A DNA stretch of 12,884 nt. Source: CBDULQ01 sp965368115 (GTDB lineage: Bacteria > Pseudomonadota > Gammaproteobacteria > SZUA-229). Positions 1 through 5,482 of the stretch are shown piece by piece. Where the stretch lies: the NCBI GenBank assembly GCA_965368115.1, contig CBDULQ010000092.1, positions 1-12,884 on the forward strand, written 5' to 3'. A program made the position numbers and the translations under genes. Under the pieces are notes generated by a model that was not told where the DNA came from, did no database searches, and saw nothing but the letters and a program-made list of their open reading frames with translations. The stretch's first letter is position 1. Each line of letters starts with the position of its first letter.

Positions 1-1499
1 GTGGTGCGCCGAGTGAACAGCCTGATACCGGATACCAGAGTAACCTGGCACCACAGAGCAAAGTGGATACCAGTATCGGCACTGTTTTCAGTGCCAATCA
101 GGGCCTGACCCTGTACACCTTCGAAAGCGACAGTCCGGGTCGGTCGAACTGCAACGGCGGCTGCGCGGATATCTGGCCGCCGCTGTTTGCCGGCGACAGT
201 GCCGTGGCCAGCGGTGATTTTTCCATCGTCACCCGCGACGACGGCAGTCGACAATGGGCATTTAAAGAGTATCCCCTGTATTTCTATTACCTGGATGAAC
301 AGCAGGGCGACATCAACGGAGAAGGCGTCAACGGTGTCTGGTATGTGGCCAGGCCCAACCCATGGCAGGAGGTGAGTATCGACGACACCACCAGTGGCCT
401 GGTGTTTGCGGGTCAGCATTCAGTGATCGATGTGACGACGGAAGGTGAGAAGGGCATTATCCGAACCGATCGGCAGGGCTTCACCCTGTATACCTTTGTC
501 GCCGACGATGCAACGCCGGGAGAATCATCCTGTAACGGACCCTGTGCCGTGACCTGGCCGCCACTGTATGCGGACCTCGGTGCTCGTGCCAGCGGTGATT
601 TTAGCATCATCACCCGTGACGACGGCACGCAGCAGTGGGCTTTTAAAACTTATCCGATTTATTTTTACCGTTTCGATGCTGATCCCGGTCAGACCCAGGG
701 GCACGGCATCGAAGGTGCCGGTGATCTCTGGTACGCCGCACGCCCGGATCCGCTACAGGTTGTTGATAGCAACATCGGGTCTTTGTTCGCCGGCAAGGGC
801 AGTGTCATCGATGTCGAGACCGACGGCAGCCAGGCTGATAGTCGTCGTCAACGCGATGATTTCACCCTGTACACCTTCGATAGCGACGTAGTGGACTCCG
901 GCGGTTCTAATTGTAACGGCATGTGTGCCAGTGTCTGGCCACCCCTGTATACCGATCCGGGCGCCAAGCCGAGTGCGCTGATGAGTATCGTGACCCGCGA
1001 CGACGGCACCCAACAATGGGCCTATAAAGGACGTCCCCTGTATTTCTTCATCAACGATACCGTTGCAGGTCAAACGAACGGTGACGACTTTTTTGGTGCT
1101 GAAAACTTCTGGTATGCAGCACGTACTGCACCTGTGCAACGTTCACCCGAGACGTCTGAAGGCGATATCTGGGTTGCACGCGGCGAGGTGGCGGACGTCG
1201 ATGATGACGGTGCGAAACTCGATACCTTTAGCGACAAGACCGGGTTGAGCCTGTACACCTTCGACAGCGATGTTGCTTTCAGTGGCCAGTCAAACTGTCA
1301 TGACGATTGCGCACGTATCTGGCCACCCCTGTACGCCGAGTCGATCGATCAGGCCGGTGGTGATTTCAGCATCATTACCCGCAACGACGGCACACTTCAA
1401 TGGGCTTACAAAGGACTGCCGCTGTATTTTTACTTCGGCGACACGGTGCCGGGCGACCTGTCCGGTGTTTATACCGGCTGGACCGCAGCACACCTGTAA
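1..1499 (+). CDS. Secreted Y-x4-D repeat protein (COG4315 / Lipoprotein_15 type), 5'-partial
   Basis: The reading frame is open to the left edge (codons begin at base 3), so the true start and any signal peptide lie outside the window; a GTG at 63 is only an internal codon. The visible protein holds four tandem units whose LTLYTF-like blocks begin at bases 105, 480, 861 and 1245, a period of 125-128 residues. Each unit has the same order of motifs: LYTF..D, C-x3-C (CNGGC, CNGPC, CNGMC, CHDDC), WPPL, DG..QWA(F/Y)K, a second YF...D block, and a terminal W(Y/T)(V/A)A. Each unit therefore carries two Y-x4-D motifs, eight in all, every one intact. This is the signature of the secreted repeat family PF03640/COG4315, whose function is unknown. 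The spaced cysteine pairs suggest four disulfides in an exported protein. The first visible residues look like a linker rich in P, Q, S and G. A cytochrome lipoprotein and a heme-bearing porin follow, so an envelope redox role is an inference only. Confidence 0.85.
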   Translation, partial: GAPSEQPDTGYQSNLAPQSKVDTSIGTVFSANQGLTLYTFESDSPGRSNCNGGCADIWPPLFAGDSAVASGDFSIVTRDDGSRQWAFKEYPLYFYYLDEQQGDINGEGVNGVWYVARPNPWQEVSIDDTTSGLVFAGQHSVIDVTTEGEKGIIRTDRQGFTLYTFVADDATPGESSCNGPCAVTWPPLYADLGARASGDFSIITRDDGTQQWAFKTYPIYFYRFDADPGQTQGHGIEGAGDLWYAARPDPLQVVDSNIGSLFAGKGSVIDVETDGSQADSRRQRDDFTLYTFDSDVVDSGGSNCNGMCASVWPPLYTDPGAKPSALMSIVTRDDGTQQWAYKGRPLYFFINDTVAGQTNGDDFFGAENFWYAARTAPVQRSPETSEGDIWVARGEVADVDDDGAKLDTFSDKTGLSLYTFDSDVAFSGQSNCHDDCARIWPPLYAESIDQAGGDFSIITRNDGTLQWAYKGLPLYFYFGDTVPGDLSGVYTGWTAAHL

Positions 1500-1514
1500 A
1501 CACCATGAGTTACG

Positions 1515-1540
1515 ACCGGCCACCGACGGTGGCCGGTTTT
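1515..1540 (+). terminator. Hairpin terminator after the Y-x4-D repeat gene
   Basis: A perfect 10-bp stem (ACCGGCCACC / GGTGGCCGGT) with a GAC loop is followed by four T residues. It begins 16 bases after the stop codon of the repeat protein and ends only 18 bases before the cytochrome start. The U-tract is short, so it may terminate only partly and act as an attenuator between the two genes. Confidence 0.7.
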
Positions 1541-1558
1541 ATCCAGGGAATTCATATT

Positions 1559-2020
1559 ATGTTTAAAACACATCTACCGAGAGTCGTTCTTTTGCTGGCA
1601 ACTGTCGGTTTGTCAGCTTGCGGCGCGGGCAACGGAAACGGCCTGGATGCCAACGGCCAGCCTTTGGCTGAAGGCAGCACATCTCCACAACAGCTTGTGA
1701 CCGAACCCAATCTTAAATCCATTCAGGACACGGTGTTCAGCCCGATTTGCGCAGCCTGTCATTTTGGCGCGGCCGCACCCGAAGGTTTGCGTCTAGATAG
1801 CGAAGAAAACAGTTTTGCATTGCTGGTCAATGTGCAGAGCAACCAGGATGAAAATTACAACCGGGTCGAGCCGGGTGATCCGGACAACAGTTACCTGATT
1901 CAGAAACTGGAAGGCACAGCCCTGGTCGCCACGCGCATGCCGCTTAATCAGCCCGCGCTACCGGACGACGTGATTACGGCGATACGCCAGTGGATCAGTG
2001 ACGGCGCGTTATCGGAATAA
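1559..2020 (+). CDS. Monoheme c-type cytochrome lipoprotein
   Basis: This 153-residue protein begins with a lipoprotein signal: a hydrophobic stretch at residues 8-18 and a lipobox L-S-A-C with Cys21 as the lipidated residue. A Gly/Asn-rich linker of about 20 residues follows. A single heme c motif CAACH lies at 64-68, and Met127 in a TRMPL context is the likely distal axial ligand. The sequence around it (EGLRL, RVEPGDPDNSYL, MP, IRQWISDGA) resembles the short cytochrome c domains often found in membrane-bound or multidomain redox proteins (PSCyt1-like). The expected role is periplasmic electron transfer, anchored to the inner or outer membrane. The ATG at 1559 has an AGGGA ribosome site 9 bases upstream; in-frame starts further upstream would lie inside the previous gene. 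The porin-cytochrome starts 12 bases downstream, so the two are probably cotranscribed. Its redox partner is unknown. Confidence 0.85.
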   Translation: MFKTHLPRVVLLLATVGLSACGAGNGNGLDANGQPLAEGSTSPQQLVTEPNLKSIQDTVFSPICAACHFGAAAPEGLRLDSEENSFALLVNVQSNQDENYNRVEPGDPDNSYLIQKLEGTALVATRMPLNQPALPDDVITAIRQWISDGALSE

Positions 2021-2032
2021 AGGAGAATACAC

Positions 2033-3118
2033 GTGAAGATTATTTTGTCTCGCATGCTGATGTTAGTCGGCATATTAACCATCGTCCAGCTACAGGCCGA
2101 ACCCTATCTGGCGGTGAAAACCGGCTTGAAATGCATGTCCTGTCATGTCAATCCGACGGGTGGCGGTAAACGTAATGACTTTGGCCGGGTTTATGGTCAA
2201 ACCAGTCTGTACGGTGGTCATCGTGAAGACGCCAAACTACTGAGTACCCAGATCGGCGAATTTCTCAACATCGGCGGTGACGGACGATTTAGCGCCAGTT
2301 ATCGCGGTATCGATAAATCATCCGATGAATTCGAGTTCCGTACCGATTCAGCCAGGCTCTATTTCGAGTTTTCACTGTTCGATGATCGACTGGTGTATTA
2401 CCTGGATGAACAGGTGGCACCCGGCGGGGCGACCAATCGTGAATCCTACGGGCTTTACTGGAGTGAAGATCGACGGTTCTATGTCAAGGCTGGGCGTATG
2501 TTTCTGCCCTATGGTCTGCGACTGGAAGACGATAGCGCATTCATCCGTCAGGTGAGCGGAATCAGTTTCACCACACCGGATCTGGGGGTGGAATCCGGTA
2601 TCGAGCTTCAACAGTGGAGTTTCAATCTGGCGATCAACAACGGTTCCGGTGGTGGCGCTGAATCCAATGTCGGTAAGCAATATAGTCTACGTGCCGAACA
2701 TATACAGGCCCTATGGCGCATAGGCGCTAGCTACAACCTGAATCTGGGTGACAATGACGATGATCGTACCATGTACAACCTGTTTGCCGGTATTAAATCC
2801 GGTCCCGTTGCCTGGTTGATGGAGTTCGATCGTATCGAGGATGATTCGCAGCCAGGCCCGACTTTGCGGCAGGAAGTGGCCTTGCTGGAAGGTAATGCCG
2901 AGTTCGTCCAGGGTCACAATTTAAAACTCACCTACGAATATTTCGATCCGGATACCGATATCGAACAGAACCATCGTGAACGTTACAGTACGGTGTGGGA
3001 ATTCGTGCCTCTACCGATGAATCAGGTCCGTATCGGTTATCGCAGAAATAAAGGTATTCCACAAAACCCTTTGCAGAACGTCAACGAGATATTCATCCAG
3101 AATCATATTTACTTCTGA
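2033..3118 (+). CDS. Outer-membrane beta-barrel with N-terminal heme c motif (porin-cytochrome)
   Basis: The protein has 361 residues with a signal peptide (residues 1-22, likely cut after QLQA). The mature N-terminus immediately carries one heme c site, CMSCH at 34-38, followed by the VNPTGGG turn. The rest, from about residue 70, alternates short hydrophobic and aromatic strands with polar, Asp/Gly-rich turns, and the chain ends in NHIYF with a terminal Phe, as in outer-membrane barrels inserted by the BAM complex. The GTG start has a strong AAGGAG site 7 bases upstream, which overlaps the stop of the cytochrome gene, so translation is probably coupled. One reading is a barrel that brings a covalently bound heme to the periplasmic mouth, as in porin-cytochrome electron conduits; this is inference. 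Another is a porin-like substrate channel with a structural or sensory heme. I do not recognise a named family. Confidence 0.75.
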   Translation: MKIILSRMLMLVGILTIVQLQAEPYLAVKTGLKCMSCHVNPTGGGKRNDFGRVYGQTSLYGGHREDAKLLSTQIGEFLNIGGDGRFSASYRGIDKSSDEFEFRTDSARLYFEFSLFDDRLVYYLDEQVAPGGATNRESYGLYWSEDRRFYVKAGRMFLPYGLRLEDDSAFIRQVSGISFTTPDLGVESGIELQQWSFNLAINNGSGGGAESNVGKQYSLRAEHIQALWRIGASYNLNLGDNDDDRTMYNLFAGIKSGPVAWLMEFDRIEDDSQPGPTLRQEVALLEGNAEFVQGHNLKLTYEYFDPDTDIEQNHRERYSTVWEFVPLPMNQVRIGYRRNKGIPQNPLQNVNEIFIQNHIYF

Positions 3119-3149
3119 GTGATAAACGCTGAGCTGAAGCGATATGTCT

Positions 3150-3175
3150 GGAATAAATTCCCACTGGATAGTGTT
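3150..3175 (+). promoter_or_regulatory. Candidate ECF-type promoter of the sigma/anti-sigma operon
   Basis: GGAATAAA at 3150-3157 and GTGTT at 3171-3175 are separated by 13 bases. The same two boxes with the same spacing occur upstream of the convergent exported-protein gene (5080-5055, minus strand). The layout fits ECF promoters with a GGAA-type -35 and a CGTT-type -10, and would start transcription near 3182, about 65 bases before the sigma gene, implying autoregulation. A TACTAT box at 3176-3181 could instead be a sigma-70 -10, but it lacks a matching -35. Confidence 0.55.
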
Positions 3176-3246
3176 TACTATAAAAGGGCCGGGTTTTGTC
3201 TGTCCTGAGTAAAACGACATTACATGATCCGTTAGAGGGGATTTTA

Positions 3247-3759
3247 ATGGACTATCTTCAGCATCAGCTTGTGGCCGAGATTCCGGCCCTGAGACGCTAT
3301 GCTTACGTATTGACTCGTGATCGGGAAAGTGGCGATGATCTGGTACAGGATACTCTGGAAAGAGCCTGGAAATATATCGATAGCTGGCAAAAGAACAGCC
3401 ATTTTCGAGCCTGGCTTTTTACCATTATGAGAAACCTGTATCTGAATGGACGGCGCAAGGAAAAAAACGCACCGTCGACCGTTAATATGGATGATGTGCA
3501 GGAGCTGGTTGATCAACGCCACTCACATGATATGCCTGTTCAACTCGAGGAACTGCAGCAGTTTATGATGCAGTTGCCGCTTAACCAACGAGAAGTGGTC
3601 ACGCTGGTGGCGGTGGAGGGCATGTCATATCGTGAGGTGGCGCAGATACTGGATTTACCGATGGGGACCGTGATGTCGCGATTGCATCGAGGACGTGAGG
3701 AACTGAGAACCCGAGTTTTTGCGGAGCCTGAAATCACATTGACGAGGCGTATAAAATGA
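3247..3759 (+). CDS. ECF-family RNA polymerase sigma factor
   Basis: This is a 170-residue sigma-70 family protein with only regions 2 and 4. Region 2 covers about residues 10-75, with DDLVQDTLERAW at 30-41 (core binding and -10 melting) and FRAWLFTIMRN at 53-62. Region 4 covers about 104-155, with LPLNQREV followed by the helix-turn-helix YREVAQILDLPMGTVMSRLHRGR that reads the -35 box. It lacks regions 1 and 3, as expected of ECF factors, and its length is typical. I chose the ATG at 3247 because a GAGGGGA ribosome site lies about 6 bases upstream; an in-frame TTG at 3196 would add 17 residues with no family support. Its stop codon overlaps the anti-sigma start (ATGA), so the two are translationally coupled. 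The likely target motif, also in its own upstream region, is GGAATAAA-N13-GYGTT. Confidence 0.92.
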   Translation: MDYLQHQLVAEIPALRRYAYVLTRDRESGDDLVQDTLERAWKYIDSWQKNSHFRAWLFTIMRNLYLNGRRKEKNAPSTVNMDDVQELVDQRHSHDMPVQLEELQQFMMQLPLNQREVVTLVAVEGMSYREVAQILDLPMGTVMSRLHRGREELRTRVFAEPEITLTRRIK

Positions 3760-4544
3760 ATTCAAGGCATGATTCCATATCCGATGCTGAACTGCATGCT
3801 TTTATCGACAATGAGCTGGACGAGGAAAGAAGGCAATACCTGACGGAGATGCTGAAAGACAACAGGGTGCTGCGTAATCGTGTTCAGCAATATCAGATGA
3901 TCGACAAAGGCTTGCGAGCGGGCAAGCTACTTGACGACCAACAGCCGATACCTGATCGTTTGTTACAGGCCGCGATTGCCGCCGAGCCGCGCCGCTCGCT
4001 GCGCAGTCTGGTGGCTGCGGGGTTGTTGATAATGGGTGTGCTAGGTGGTTTTGTCGGTGGTTTGTCGATGCAACTGGCGACGTCGCCGTCATCCTCACCT
4101 CAGCAATATATCCATGACGACTTGTTGTTGCCTGCGAGTCAGGCTTATAAAACCTATGTGCCGGAAATCAGGCATCCGGTTGATGTGGATGGTAGTGAAC
4201 AGCAGCACCTGGTTGACTGGTTGTCGAATCGATTACAACATCGGATACAGGCGCCTGTTCTTGAGTCGCAGGGGTTTTATCTGGTCGGTGGCCGGTTGTT
4301 GCCGGCCGGTGAGCAGGCGGCAGCCTTGCTGATGTACGAAAACGATCAGGGTAAACGCCTGACGGTTTATGTGCGTAGATTATCCTCGGCTGGCGAAGAT
4401 ACTGCGTTCAGTATATCCAACGCCACATCGATACCAATTTTCTACTGGATCGATCAATACTACGGTTATGCGCTGTCGGCAGATATGCCTCGAGAGCAGC
4501 TGCTTGCGCTTGGTCGTGATATATACAGCCAGTTAACTCGATAA
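3756..4544 (+). CDS. Membrane anti-sigma factor (RsiW/PrtR-like), cysteine-free
   Basis: This 262-residue protein is encoded directly behind the ECF sigma factor with a 4-base overlap. Its N-terminal cytoplasmic part has the anti-sigma signature DAELHAFIDNELDEE at about 10-24, in the position of the zinc-binding anti-sigma domain (COG5662). One transmembrane helix runs from about 84 to 107, and about 155 residues follow in the periplasm, with no recognised domain. The HxxxCxxC zinc motif is absent: His14 is followed by Asp18 and Asp22, and the whole protein has no cysteine. It therefore cannot sense thiol oxidation through a zinc-cysteine site. Signalling is more likely through the periplasmic domain, by ligand or partner binding or by regulated proteolysis; this is inference. 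The gene ends at a bidirectional terminator. Confidence 0.85.
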   Translation: MNSRHDSISDAELHAFIDNELDEERRQYLTEMLKDNRVLRNRVQQYQMIDKGLRAGKLLDDQQPIPDRLLQAAIAAEPRRSLRSLVAAGLLIMGVLGGFVGGLSMQLATSPSSSPQQYIHDDLLLPASQAYKTYVPEIRHPVDVDGSEQQHLVDWLSNRLQHRIQAPVLESQGFYLVGGRLLPAGEQAAALLMYENDQGKRLTVYVRRLSSAGEDTAFSISNATSIPIFYWIDQYYGYALSADMPREQLLALGRDIYSQLTR

Positions 4545-4551
4545 AATCAAG

Positions 4552-4577
4552 CCGGGATGGAATGACTTCCATCCCGG
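4552..4577. terminator. Bidirectional terminator between convergent genes
   Basis: A perfect 11-bp inverted repeat (CCGGGATGGAA / TTCCATCCCGG) with a TGAC loop begins 7 bases after the anti-sigma stop and ends 11 bases before the end of the convergent exported-protein gene. T-rich sequence follows on both strands (TTGTATT on plus, TTGATTTTAT on minus), so it can end transcripts from both sides. Confidence 0.85.
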
Positions 4578-4588
4578 TTGTATTGCTT

Positions 4589-4975
4589 CTAGTTTTCGTA
4601 GAGTTCAAAGCTGATCTGCTCCCAGTCCCAGATGTTTTTATAACGGCCATGCATGTCCTGGGCTTTGACCTGGTTGACCGCGATACTGTGATCATCGATT
4701 TCACCGCTGACACGAACGGTCTGGTTGTTAAGTTGTCGTTTCTGCTTCAACGGCAGGTCTTCCAGTACATAGTACTCGTTACCACCGGTAACCAGCACGA
4801 AGTCCTTTTCAAAGCGCGGCTTCGGATCGTTCTTGTCGGAACTGCAGAATTTTCCATAAAGATGGCACTCCGCGCCTTTGATAACGCCTTCTACGCTTTT
4901 TGCATGCGCAATTGACGCGAAGCCTGCTGTCATCAGTAGAGCCATCATAGAACTGATATAAGATGATTTTTTCAT
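4589..4975 (-). CDS. Small exported protein of unknown function, probable ECF target
   Basis: The protein has 128 residues with a clear signal peptide (MKKSS, hydrophobic core, cleavage after AHA at residue 25). The mature part is about 100 residues. It starts with KSVEGVIKG and has two cysteines, C37 and C44, which could form a disulfide. It continues with several likely beta strands (DFVLV, EYYVL, TVRVSGEI) in a pattern reminiscent of small OB-fold periplasmic proteins. I do not recognise the family. I chose the second ATG (4975) because the AAAGGA ribosome site lies 8 bases from it but only 2 bases from the ATG at 4981, which would add two residues. Its upstream region has the same GGAATAAA-N13-GYGTT motif as the sigma operon, so it is a likely member of that regulon. 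It is convergent with the anti-sigma gene. Confidence 0.8.
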   Translation of the reverse strand: MKKSSYISSMMALLMTAGFASIAHAKSVEGVIKGAECHLYGKFCSSDKNDPKPRFEKDFVLVTGGNEYYVLEDLPLKQKRQLNNQTVRVSGEIDDHSIAVNQVKAQDMHGRYKNIWDWEQISFELYEN

Positions 4976-5021
4976 AGTCATGTTCCTTTATAAAAGTAGA
5001 GTTGATTGATTCAAAGCCTTT

Positions 5022-5040
5022 CAGATGAACGATTCATCTG
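5022..5040 (-). promoter_or_regulatory. 5'-UTR hairpin / inverted repeat ahead of the exported-protein gene
   Basis: A perfect 8-bp inverted repeat (CAGATGAA / TTCATCTG) with a 3-base spacer. If transcription starts near 5047 from the ECF-type promoter, it forms a stem-loop close to the 5' end of the message, about 47 bases before the start codon. It could stabilise the transcript or be an operator; the sequence does not decide. Confidence 0.4.
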
Positions 5041-5054
5041 AGTTTCATGTGTAT

Positions 5055-5080
5055 AACGCCTGGGCGTTGACTTTTATTCC
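5055..5080 (-). promoter_or_regulatory. Candidate ECF-type promoter of the exported-protein gene
   Basis: Read on the minus strand, GGAATAAA (5080-5073) and GCGTT (5059-5055) are separated by 13 bases, exactly as upstream of the ECF sigma gene. The predicted start is near 5047, about 72 bases before the start codon. No well-spaced sigma-70 promoter competes: a TATACA-like box at 5055-5050 has no -35 at a usable distance. Confidence 0.55.
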
Positions 5081-5202
5081 GTAACAATATGCGAATGAGT
5101 TGCTTGAAACTAAGGTGTTGAGTTTTATCAACGAAGGACGACCGTTCAGGGAGCTTATGAGAAAATCAGTGCATCAATCGAGTTGGTGGCAGACTTGAGT
5201 GC

Positions 5203-5227
5203 TGGCGTCTGGAGCAGGAGTCAAACC
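5203..5227 (-). pseudogene. Degenerate copy of a tRNA 3' end
   Basis: These 25 bases match the 3' end of the nearby tRNA-Arg (5359-5383) at 21 of 25 positions without gaps, on the same strand. The matching part covers the CCA, the 3' acceptor strand and the T arm. No matching 5' acceptor half follows, so it is not an intact tRNA. It may be an old attachment-site duplication, a decayed second tRNA gene, or chance similarity inside a repeat. Confidence 0.4.
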
Positions 5228-5231
5228 GTTC

Positions 5232-5301
5232 TTGCGTGTGACGCCTACATGGACGTAGGTGGTAGAACAATGCAGGAGCAATTGTCGAAGATGACACGCA
5301 A
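5232..5301. repeat. Nested palindromic element (cloverleaf-like, MITE/REP-like)
   Basis: An outer 8-bp inverted repeat, TTGCGTGT (5232-5239) and ACACGCAA (5294-5301), encloses two smaller hairpins: CCTAC/GTAGG at 5244-5259, and ACAATGC pairing with GCAATTGT (one bulge) at 5267-5284. Together they would fold as a cloverleaf-like structure of 70 bases. Non-coding nested palindromes of this kind are common dispersed repeats in gammaproteobacterial genomes. Only one copy is in this window, so its repetitive nature is inferred from structure. Confidence 0.45.
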
Positions 5302-5358
5302 ATCCACCGTGCGTAGCACACAAAACCAAAAAACGATTCAGAACGGGAAGGCTAAAAA

Positions 5359-5435
5359 TGGCGCCCCGAGCAGGAGTCGAACCTGCGACCTTCCCCTTAG
5401 GAGGGGGACGCTCTATCCTGCTGAGCTATCGGGGC
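5359..5435 (-). tRNA. tRNA-Arg (anticodon CCU)
   Basis: The 77-base gene folds into a full cloverleaf. The acceptor stem is GCCCCGA / TCGGGGC, the D arm GCTC...GAGC, the anticodon stem TCCCC / GGGGA with loop CTCCTAA, and the T arm GCAGG-TTCGACT-CCTGC. The discriminator is G and the CCA tail is encoded. The anticodon CCT (bases 5399-5401) reads the rare Arg codon AGG. It lies 45 bases downstream of the potassium-channel gene on the same strand, with its own likely promoter. T-rich stretches downstream (TTTTT directly after CCA, and TTTTTT near 5327-5332) may help end the transcript, though no hairpin precedes them. Confidence 0.97.
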
Positions 5436-5453
5436 TTTGATGAATCAGCGCAA

Positions 5454-5482
5454 ATTCTAACCAATTCACGCGCGCTTGGCTA
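5454..5482 (-). promoter_or_regulatory. Likely sigma-70 promoter of tRNA-Arg
   Basis: On the minus strand, TAGCCA (5482-5477, four of six consensus bases) and TAGAAT (5459-5454, five of six) are 17 bases apart. The expected start is about 12 bases before the mature tRNA. The sequence after the -10 box is TTGCGC, a GC-rich discriminator typical of stable RNA promoters. The -35 overlaps the stop codon of the channel gene. Confidence 0.5.

Larger units (their letters stand above)
4982..5358. other. Gene-free stretch with regulatory and repeat elements
   Basis: No protein gene is supported here. On the left it holds the 5' untranslated region and ECF-type promoter of the exported-protein gene. 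From about 5200 it holds a degenerate tRNA 3' end and a nested inverted-repeat element. From 5310 to 5358 it is A-rich. A reading frame at 5183-5440 runs into the reverse complement of the tRNA and is spurious. Confidence 0.7.

Noticed and set aside
2014..2021. A further GGAATAAA sequence like the ECF -35 box
   Set aside because: It is formed by the cytochrome stop codon running into the porin ribosome site, and the GYGTT box is missing at the required distance.
3196..3246. A longer sigma factor start at TTG 3196
   Set aside because: The 17 extra residues do not look like an ECF N-terminus, and the ATG at 3247 has a strong ribosome site.
5183..5440. An 85-residue open frame on the plus strand
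   Set aside because: Its C-terminal half is the reverse complement of tRNA-Arg (the familiar SRSRTCDLPLRRGTLYPAELSG-like artefact) and its N-terminal half is the repeat element; there is no ribosome site.
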